DNA from: Chrysoperla carnea | Lineage: Eukaryota; Arthropoda; Insecta; Neuroptera; Chrysopidae | Direction: 5' to 3' | Length of the DNA: 64,000 bases | NCBI RefSeq assembly: GCF_905475395.1 | Contig: NC_058342.1 | Span: forward strand, 21,858,640 to 21,922,639 | Program-made: the position numbers and the translations under genes | Notes under the pieces: generated by a model | Told to the model about the DNA's origin: nothing | What the model saw: the letters and a program-made list of their open reading frames with translations, nothing else | The model's database searches: none | Shown: positions 59,001-64,000 of the stretch, piece after piece | How positions within the stretch are numbered: position 1 is the stretch's first letter | Layout: each line of letters begins with the position of its first letter

Positions 59001-62000
59001 AACTAAATGTTGGTTCTTTTAATATAGTTCTTCTAAAGTGATAACGTAATGATTTCCATGTTCGGTCTTTTATAATTTCTTTTATAACTTAGGAAGGTGA
59101 TTGAGAGCATTATAAGAGTGATCACGAGTTTAATCATTGTTGTAACTTAGAGTACTGAATTCATCATCCTTTGGAAAGACGCTGGTCTGTTCTTCACGCC
59201 AAACGCAAGTCTTTTAAAATTATAGTGGTCTAAAAGGGTCGTGAAAGCAGTTTTTTCTCTTGACGCCAGGTCGTATTGGGTATTTATCTGATATAGTGAC
59301 TTCGTTAAGCTACCGATAGTCTACCACAAGCCATTTTTTCTTCTGAGAAAATTTTTTTTCTTGGGCACAATTCAAAGATTTGGTGGCCAAGGACTATCGG
59401 AAGGTTCTATTATATCGTCCTCTAACATTTGTTTGATTTGTTGCTGGACTTCTCCTTCATGAATCTTAGGGTATCTATACGTTTTTGTATAAATTGGAGT
59501 TTCGTCAGTGAGTCTGATCTTGCGTTCAAAGGATGTTGTGTGAGATAATGAATCATTTGGGAGGTGAAAAATTTTACGTCTATGGGTGTATTTATTGTGA
59601 CAGGGTCTCTGCTCATGTTGATTATGGGTATCTCGCTTGTTTCGCGGGAAATTAACATGTTTTTTGGTAGCGATAAATGTGAGGAGAGAGGGGTGTTTGT
59701 GTTAATAAAGTCGCCATTGAGCTTGTGGTCTAGAACATTAATATCGATTTTAACTTTTTGTCGGGGCAGCGCTCTACTGAGTTGTAATTTTTCAGTATTT
59801 AGAATAGTTGTCCTATCCTGATAATTGATAATATCTCCATGTTTTGATATCATGACCAATGATTTCGTCATATGGAAATGACGTCAATAAGCGTTCGTCG
59901 ATCAAGCGTTTTGTTTCACTCTTATCCAGCTTTATTTCCGTTTTCCGTTGGAATAGAATATGTTGTACCTAGACCAGTGTCGTTAGTCATAGGGTCAACA
60001 AAATAGTTTAGGGTCAACAAGAGTATTCCGTGTATCCAAATTTGTATGCTTGACAATGCTTATAGAAGCTCCGGTATCAATTAAAAATGACAAAATTTTC
60101 TTTTCAGAGTTCGGGGATTTAAATTCAATCGTTAAGTTTTGGTTTGAATAGTCTAGAGGAAATTTGACGCCTTGAAAAATTTTTGGTCCTGCGATACGAC
60201 GTTTATCGAGGACAAATTGGAGTTTAAATGATTTATACGGGGGTTTTGGTTTTGCTTCATAAAGTCGCTGTGCATTTTTTTTTTCGGCGCTCGTGTACCA
60301 AATAGCCAGCGTTCCCACAAAATTGGCATATATTCGTTTGATTTTTTTAAGGCTTTGTTTCTTTGGGGGTCGTGGTTTTGATTTGGTCCTCGTAAAGGGT
60401 TTTGGTTAAACTGGGGCTTAAAATTACGATTGTTTTGAGCTCTCTTTGATTGATAATTTCTATTTTGATATTGTCTAGGATTATTTGAGTGTGGGCTGTG
60501 AGTGTGTTTTGAGTTGGAGTAAAGTCCTTTAATCTTAAGACCCTAACATATGTCTGCATTGCTACGAAATACAAATCGTCTCAGTCCTATTTCTTTTATA
60601 AAGGCCTTTTTTACCATTTATTTCAGTGGCATCGGAAGTCGTTATCTGAATAGCCATCAGACATCGATTCGTCAACTTTTCAATCCTTACGAAATATGTG
60701 GTAATATCTTCGCTCTGTCTTTTCTTAGAAGTTGAAAGATCCTCCAACAATTGAGAAATATGTGTGTGGTCTTGTTATAGAATTTGCAAGCTATTATCAC
60801 TAGTTTTTAAGTTCACTAGTATTGAGTCTTGCTTTGACTTCTGGTGAAATTTTGGATAATATATAAGCAAATAAAAAGGGCTTTTGGATTTCACTATCCA
60901 TATCGCATTTTTAGCGTTAGAGATAAAATGACTACATTCATCCCGATCACCGTTGAAAGGTGATATTAAAGAAGTTAAAAATTGAACTGAAGGTTGTTCA
61001 CATAGAGTACTTTTATTTTCTGACGAACTTTCACCACCTGGCATGTTTGCGTCTGTTAAGTTAAGTCTTCTTGTAGTACTACGAGTAATACGTGCTGGAG
61101 TATTGAGGAACATAAAATTATGAATTGGAGTTTATCTTTAAAAGAACGGGAAAGGGGTTACAAGAAATTTGGAGAGTGATACAGAATTATTTAACACTTG
61201 AGATCATTTAAAACATTATAAAAAAATTTTTACTAACCTGTAGGTTCGTTATTAAACGAAATCACAAAAGTGAACCGTTTGAAGTCGAAATTGAACTCTT
61301 GCCAATTCTCCAACAGTGTTGAATATACCTCTGCAAACCAATGTTAAGGACCCAATTGTATGATTGTTGCAGCAATGTTGAAAATCCAATTGTAGCACAT
61401 AATTGATGAGATCGTTGATTGTTGAAATAATATTTACTTCTAATTATTATGTTTTATTTAACAATGATTATACAAAATCTACAATAACATATTTTCTACT
61501 AGACAGAAATTTCTCTGTAATATTTATTACTTTAATTACTGTAATTTAGATCTGATTTTATTTGAATGAATCGATCGTTTATATATTAATTTATTGCAAT
61601 ATCAGCAATTTAGTGGAATAATAACACAAAGTTTAACAATTTATGAAAAAATGTGCAACCTGACAAATTGAACAGAAATAACTTGGTAACGCTGTACGAG
61701 TGTATATAATACCATTTCAGCCATAAATTTAAAAAGGAGGTGGAAAGAAATATATTAAAAAGTTGTATTACCTCGAGTCGAAATTTAAGTTCCGTTTTGA
61801 CGGACCTTTTTCCAAATAAAATTTTCTAAATTGAATACTATATGAGCGTACATCTGGGTTAACTGTAATTAGTCAAGTTTTGGCTCATTTAGAAGTACTC
61901 TCTAAAATTAATATAGTGAAAAATCAGTATTTGTTAGTGAATATTGATTAAGATTTGATTTTTTAGCCTTGATGAGGCTTGGTCAAGAACTCTCCAACCA

Positions 62001-63614
62001 ATCCTTGATTTCTAAGCCTCGAAAAAGGAGAAAAAATAACAAGGCTTAGTTTGGCCTAGAGTTGAAAAATCAATGCTGACTCAACCTCTATCTATTTCAC
62101 CGTCGATTTGTCACCTTTTTGTAGAATCTTGGTATATTTTTGACAATCTGTTTTCTTTTTTTGTTTCAGTAAATGGTGAATATATAACTGCTTGTCCGCA
62201 TGATGACGCTGTGAATATTTTACGAAATGCAGGTGATATTGTTGTTCTAACCGTCAAACATTATAAAGCAGCAACTCCTTTTCTTCAAAAACAATGTAAG
62301 TTAATCTTCTAAAATTTGTTCACGTTTAAAAAAATCGAAAAATTATACTAATCGAGTGTTTTGAGTATCCCGTTTATTATTTGGTTTTTAATGTGGATTC
62401 AGGCAGTTCTTTTATTCCAAATAAGGTGTAATTAGTAGCAGAAGCAGTCTACAATTAAGTCCCGTCTATTGGGCATAAATTCCATAATATCTTTTGAGAC
62501 CAATGATTTGTTTTACTTTAATTGAATGAATAACCGTGCCATAGCAATGGATTTTATGCCACGGTTCTTATAGGTGAGCAGTAAGCTAGTTACAAGTAAG
62601 CAAACTAAATAGAATTTTTCACAAATGAAAAGTTTTCATTGACGACAAGTTGAAACATGAAAGTTTGGTTTGAAATACCCCAAATTCGATGTTTTCTTGA
62701 TAGAAAAAAAGAACATTTATTTCACCCACTTCACTTCTTTTGTCCATGATCTTTTGAGACAACCTGTGTACTGAATTATATAGTCAACAGTTAAACGATG
62801 TAATCAGTATATATATTTTAAAAAAAAATCAAAAATAGATCGAGATGATTTTAAAACCTGAAAATTCCATGAAAACTCAAATTACATGACGAATATATCT
62901 TAGTCATGCAATAGCAAAATTAAAACCTGAAAACTCGGCGAAATCTAACAAATCTTTTTATGATATCTATACATTGATCATTTAATGGCAAAGTAAAACT
63001 GATAAAATAAAAACGGTTTTCTTGGCTCTATGTCAATTTATCACCGAATTTTGATCCCGGAGCATTTCATCCTCCCTAAAATATTAAAGTTATTGTAAGA
63101 TATAGTTTTTTGCATATACACTTTTCAATCTCCTAATGTCAGCTATCAAAAAAGGCCAACCCGTATAAACGCAAACCCAACTGTTGAGAAAATTTATAAC
63201 TGAAGAATGAAATTTACGGAATCTGTCGTTCATCAAATAGTATGATTTGAAATTAATAACTTAATTAAAATTTTATTTTGAACAGTGCATAAAGACCTAA
63301 ATTCTGATTCAACGCCAAGTAAAGACTTTGATATGGAAGCCGATTGGAAGTCATCGGAAGGGAGTGATGATCACAGTTCTACACATTCAAAGTCTGATGA
63401 AAACACACGATGGGTTGATATTGTTACTTTACCATTAATGATGGCCTATGTTACGCGATATATATTTGGAACTGATAAATTAAGGCCTAATTCGTTTGAA
63501 GTAAGAGGTTTAAACGGTGTCAGTACTGGAATAATTCACTGTGATGATTCGGCCATACTTTCACAATGGCTTAAATATATTACCGATAACATTGTTAGTT
63601 TAACACATTTACAG
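41058..63614 (+). CDS. SNTG: Gamma-syntrophin, partial (four exons, continues past right edge)
   Basis: Syntrophins are scaffold proteins that bind dystrophin and recruit channels and signalling enzymes through a PDZ domain. Coding exons are 41058-41264, 41977-42136, 62170-62295 and 63286-63614, all GT-AG, with phases matching (0, 1, 1, 0), giving 274 codons. Exon 1 supplies the first split-PH part ([15 protein letters not shown]). Exon 2 opens the PDZ domain with the ligand loop [20 protein letters not shown], as in human gamma-1-syntrophin ([20 protein letters not shown]). Exon 3 completes it ([14 protein letters not shown]...LRNAGD). Exon 4 begins the PH region ([20 protein letters not shown]). 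The last donor is GTAATG at 63615. Intron 2 of the coding set (42137-62169) is 20 kb and full of transposons. The remaining PH and C-terminal region must lie to the right. Gamma rather than alpha or beta type is inferred from the PDZ sequence. Confidence 0.92.
41555..43530. repeat. Inverted and tandem repeat complex across syntrophin introns 1 and 2
   Basis: Blocks with GGTATTTTTGGTCGCTGATT, ACGAATCCGAT, TTACACGAATTC, TTTTTGGCACAAAAAC and AAGTATTTATCGTCCAAACT recur near 41600, 42585, 42745, 42840 and 42960. They appear in reverse complement near 43075-43330. Outer arms around GTGTTTATAGGACCCCAA (42490 and, inverted, 43445) frame the group. Exon 2 of syntrophin (41977-42136) sits between the first copy and the rest. 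Confidence 0.7.
43844..43923. repeat. Second copy of the 7744-7820 repeat, inverted
   Basis: AATAATGGGGTTTAACCTCC, then GCCTATAAC, then ACATCC. See the entry at 7744. Confidence 0.6.
44595..44895. repeat. Inverted repeat around GTATACTGGCCAGTGTT
   Basis: GTATACTGGCCAGTGTTCAT, GACG, CGACGCCAT is mirrored near 44838-44893 (ATGGCGTC, GTTTATGGCGTC, AACACTGGCTAGTATACTGG). Within it, TTTACTGGTATACTACGCCA repeats a related block. Foldback of about 300 bases with no gene. Confidence 0.65.
45123..45162. repeat. Short hairpin
   Basis: CTACCTATCTCA and TGAGATAGGTAG, 12-base perfect arms with a 16-base loop. Confidence 0.7.
45640..46395. mobile_element. Foldback whose inner part contains inverted family B pieces
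   Basis: Outer arms (about 45655-45830 and 46160-46395) pair through AAAATAAGAAAAACCTCAAA, GCAACAATTT, CCGATAGTT and TACACGATTTT. Inside, 45830-45915 is family B middle sequence (CATCTTGTAAACCATTAGAG...), and 46070-46140 is the same B region in reverse complement. The foldback either captured B or B derives from it. Confidence 0.7.
46708..47262 (+). mobile_element. Family B element, copy 5
   Basis: Complete, TATACCATGCATATATG to TTTTCACTTG; directly abuts copy 6 head to tail. Confidence 0.85.
47264..47780 (+). mobile_element. Family B element, copy 6, tandem with copy 5
   Basis: Begins TATACCATGCATATAATT one base or so after copy 5 ends. Tract is CCGCCCGTCCGTC rather than TCTG. It is not identical to copy 5, so the tandem arose by insertion at the end or an old duplication. 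Confidence 0.85.
48057..48598 (-). mobile_element. Family B element, copy 7, inverted
   Basis: ACAAGTGAAAACAG at left to CATGGTATA at right. Faces copies 5-6 across about 275 bases, making a potential long hairpin. Confidence 0.85.
48904..49992 (+). mobile_element. Family A element, copy 3, split by family B copy 8
   Basis: TTAAATGTACGAGCGCCAGG at left; GGAGCTCATACTACCTTAA at right. Family B copy 8 sits between GCTTGATTTT and TATTTATATGAAGTTGGGC, two sequences contiguous in copy 1. The right portion has an added 22-base palindromic pair (TAGACGAAAATAATAATAAA and complement, near 49803 and 49888). Without B the element is about 565 bases. Confidence 0.8.
48951..49474 (+). mobile_element. Family B element, copy 8, nested in family A
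   Basis: TATACCATGTATATGAAAT to TTTTCACTTG. Because the host is known uninterrupted elsewhere, this copy fixes the element's ends to within a few bases. The only candidate target duplication is TAT or T. Confidence 0.85.
49993..51029. other. Intron DNA, nothing recognised except a family B tail fragment
   Basis: ATTGTCTATACAGGGTATTTC and following sequence near 50655-50700 match the right end of family B. Otherwise no gene or clear repeat. Confidence 0.5.
51030..51370. repeat. Direct duplication, partner at 52640-52915 and 53600-53700
   Basis: AAGAAATAATAAGAGAATAT, ATGCCAAAAAAATTATG, TTAACAGTTTTACTAT, TTCCATGATGAAATATTTT and AAGTGTCCACCATG recur in 52640-52915. The last part (CATCTTTCGATAATATTCTT) recurs at 53608. 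These flank the two transposon ORF relics. Confidence 0.75.
51740..52500 (-). pseudogene. Decayed ORF of a multi-copy transposon-like protein family
   Basis: Reading the minus strand and switching frame at stops gives a continuous similarity: [20 protein letters not shown], then [89 protein letters not shown] and [20 protein letters not shown]. This order (arginine-tryptophan-leucine block, HEQNN-like block, GNPF-like block, ERL-PI-like block) matches a family of large uncharacterised proteins that I recall occurring in many animal genomes as near-identical multi-copy genes. I know no established function. At least three frameshifts and several stops make it non-functional here. Confidence 0.45.
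52640..52915. repeat. Second copy of the 51030-51310 block
   Basis: About 85 percent similar by eye. Lies on the upstream side of the relic at 51740-52500 (minus strand). Confidence 0.75.
53078..53618 (-). pseudogene. hAT-type transposase, C-terminal remnant (ZMYM1-like)
   Basis: The open frame 53443-53078 reads [20 protein letters not shown] then LRCVKNYLR and RLNNIPMLH, the hAT family dimerisation region (S-x-E-x-x-F-S-x-L-R-x-[IV]-K-x-Y-L-R). Upstream, across stops near 53560-53450, further coding remnants continue ([32 protein letters not shown]). Such sequences are found in TTF/zinc-finger MYM-type 1-like proteins, domesticated or mobile hAT relatives. Two or more stops make it a pseudogene. 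The N-terminal part may be the remnant at 55890-56165. Confidence 0.7.
54415..54660. repeat. Direct repeat with TTTCAACGTTGGATTGCATAAC
   Basis: ATCGTTCAATTCAAGTT, then AAATCTG or AGATCTG, then TTTCAACGTTGGATTGCATA, occurs at about 54414 and again at 54595. About 70 bases each. Confidence 0.7.
54681..54865. repeat. Long direct repeat, partner at 56198-56373
   Basis: GCGTACTTTTTTCTCATTGA, GACTGCGATTATCGTTCATG, GAATTGAATCAACGTTTGTC, CTCCATTAAGCATATAAAAC, TTTCAAAAGAG. Copies are about 95 percent alike with one small deletion. They flank about 1.3 kb including hAT remnants. Confidence 0.85.
55890..56165 (-). pseudogene. hAT/TTF-type transposase, N-terminal remnant
   Basis: Reading 56165 downward gives [22 protein letters not shown], stop, [19 protein letters not shown]. 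The G-F-x-D-W-K-H block followed by an H-x-x-S-x-x-H-like region is typical of the TTF-type zinc-finger part of ZMYM1-like hAT proteins. Stops and a frame change follow. The ORFs recorded in the other frame of this stretch are less plausible. Same strand as, and about 2.3 kb upstream of, the remnant at 53078-53618, so both may be one decayed element. Confidence 0.5.
56198..56373. repeat. Second copy of the 54681-54865 repeat
   Basis: See the partner entry. The deletion removes about 13 bases after TTTTGA. Confidence 0.85.
56751..57092. repeat. Tandem repeat, 2.6 units of about 131 bases
   Basis: Units contain AATAAAATTAAGC(A/T)CTG(A/G)A, TTTTCAACCCAATTGTCATG, TTGATACATCTTCCCATTTT, and TATCGTCAGAAAAGTT. 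Starts at 56751, 56880 and 57009. Confidence 0.85.
57155..57850 (-). pseudogene. Jerky/Tigger-type (pogo) DDE transposase, frameshifted
   Basis: The minus strand keeps an HTH region ([18 protein letters not shown]), [15 protein letters not shown], the second DNA-binding part ([20 protein letters not shown]), GEKLSADSE, and the first catalytic motif [12 protein letters not shown]. After two more frame changes comes [11 protein letters not shown] then RLPLLL and a GKAKKPRAF-like end. Frameshifts lie near 57650, 57590, 57330 and 57260. Catalytic residues further on are missing. The right end reaches a 19-base A run. A degraded, inactive pogo-superfamily copy; unlike the remnant at 3021-3880, it retains the DDE start. 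Confidence 0.8.
58055..58339 (-). pseudogene. Second hAT-type C-terminal remnant
   Basis: [25 protein letters not shown]. This matches the hAT pattern F-x-x-[IV]-Y-x-x-L-x-x-x-x-x-L-P-V-[TS], then E-R-x-F-S-x-L, with a frame change after RRFS so the L-R-R-L-K block is scrambled. A further minus-strand coding-like stretch at 58640-58500 ([29 protein letters not shown]) could belong to the same element, but I cannot confirm it. Confidence 0.55.
59422..59871 (-). pseudogene. Gypsy pol linker between protease and reverse transcriptase
   Basis: An open stretch of 149 codons from ATG 59871. Contains [17 protein letters not shown] and [20 protein letters not shown] then a T-L-R-F-M-K-E-like run-up to the reverse transcriptase entry. 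Part of the decayed element; not an independent gene. Confidence 0.65.
59995..60318 (-). pseudogene. Gypsy aspartic protease region
   Basis: An open stretch of 107 codons with the active-site motif L-I-D-T-G-A-S-I-S near its C-terminal third, preceded by a basic linker following a damaged zinc knuckle. The catalytic Asp-Thr-Gly is intact, but frame continuity with gag and pol is lost. Confidence 0.75.
60775..61113 (-). pseudogene. Gypsy gag N-terminal region
   Basis: ATG 61113 opens 112 codons: a basic start ([11 protein letters not shown]), an acidic SSSENK stretch, and then [21 protein letters not shown]-x-G-[DE]-x-x-x-[CL]-x-x-F is the beginning of a retrotransposon capsid. It continues across a frame change at 60750-60562 ([11 protein letters not shown]). 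Confidence 0.6.
61114..62169. other. Upstream flank of the gypsy relic within syntrophin intron, no gene
   Basis: Probably holds the element's leader and 5' LTR (minus orientation) to about 61700; I could not find a matching second LTR or a clear primer-binding site. The remainder is plain AT-rich intron ending at the syntrophin exon 3 acceptor (TTTGTTTCAG). Confidence 0.4.
62296..63285. other. Syntrophin intron 3, nothing else recognised
   Basis: 990 bases between donors GTAAGT and acceptor TTTTGAACAG. A weak inverted repeat (AACCGTG...CACGGTT, 62531-62567) is the only structure seen. Confidence 0.5.
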
Positions 63615-64000
63615 GTAATGTATTTTCTAACTTTTAAAAAAATACGTGTGTATTGAAGAAAACTTTAAATGATTTCACAAGAGTTTTTATTCAAATTTTG
63701 AATGGTTAATCCTCAGAAAATAATTTTTCTGGAATTGGAAAAACTTAATTAACTTTTCACTTTTTAAATACTTTTCAAAATGTCTGCTAAATTGTACAAT
63801 TAAGCTTTCCGCTTTAAAAAAAAAAATTGTGCGTTTTTTGTTGCCCTTTTCTTTATCGACTTCACGTGCTGTTTGAAGATGAAGTACAACAGCTCAATGC
63901 TGTTAACAGCACAAATTATGTATAAGCAAATTGACATTTGTTGATTCTTTACTGTCACAGCATCTTGGATAACAACATTTTTGTTGACGTTCGGTTCCCA
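63615..64000. other. Start of the next syntrophin intron
   Basis: Follows donor GTAATG. No exon or repeat seen up to the window edge. Confidence 0.5.

Larger units (their letters stand above)
59160..61113 (-). mobile_element. Ty3/gypsy LTR retrotransposon, decayed internal region
   Basis: Minus-strand order: gag-like ORF (61113-60775), more gag (60750-60562), a knuckle-like region near 60330 (CQFCGNAGY), aspartic protease with [12 protein letters not shown] near 60085-60050, a linker ORF (59871-59422), and the start of reverse transcriptase (59440-59160). The last has IIEPSDSPW, a KKWLVVDYR block, and then [20 protein letters not shown] followed by P-x-S-F-Q-R-M-M-N. The catalytic YVDD region, RNase H and integrase are missing, so it is truncated at about one third of pol. 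Many stops and frameshifts. LTRs could not be defined; the 5' LTR and leader should lie in 61114-61700. Confidence 0.85.

Overview
The window is AT-rich eukaryotic DNA, most likely from an insect. It has split genes with short GT-AG introns (61 and 68 bases at the smallest), introns and intergenic DNA crowded with small inverted-repeat elements, decayed DNA transposons and retrotransposons, and tandem C2H2 zinc-finger paralogues. I cannot name the order or species from the sequence.

Three conserved genes can be rebuilt exon by exon. SPTLC1 (serine palmitoyltransferase subunit 1) lies on the minus strand at 9624-4193 in seven coding exons, 466 codons. ETFA (electron transfer flavoprotein alpha) lies on the plus strand at 24658-27976 in three coding exons, 333 codons. 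A gamma-syntrophin lies on the plus strand from 41058 and runs off the right edge; four exons are present, and a 20 kb intron (42137-62169) acts as a transposon graveyard. They do not form a pathway: SPTLC1 acts in ER sphingolipid synthesis, ETFA in mitochondrial electron transfer, syntrophin in the dystrophin complex.

Four C2H2 zinc-finger paralogues (2-285, 11807-13459, 19090-20139, 35156-35826, all plus strand) are a lineage-specific family. The three whose N-termini are visible share a repeated short motif (L-x-T-E-x-x-x-K-[DE]-E) containing a SUMO-type psi-K-x-E core. Several copies show birth-and-death decay: a frameshift, stops with eroded fingers downstream, and fingers that have lost zinc ligands. 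One single-exon gene of unknown function (17439-16624, minus) and one isolated exon-like ORF with a donor site (29805-29888) were not recognised.

Most of the rest is repeats. Family A (about 450 bases, ends in TTAA) has three copies, one of whose two halves bracket SPTLC1 exon 3. Family B (about 540 bases, with TCTG/CCGT tracts) has eight near-complete copies plus fragments, two of them nested inside other elements. There is a TA-flanked 306-base MITE with 56-base inverted repeats, several large foldbacks (15150-16080, 26815-27335, 36925-38995, 45640-46395), and relics of pogo/Tigger/Jerky, hAT, LINE and Ty3/gypsy elements. No CRISPR, rRNA or tRNA was seen. The best candidates for something undescribed are the zinc-finger family's N-terminal motif and the transposon-bracketed SPTLC1 exon.
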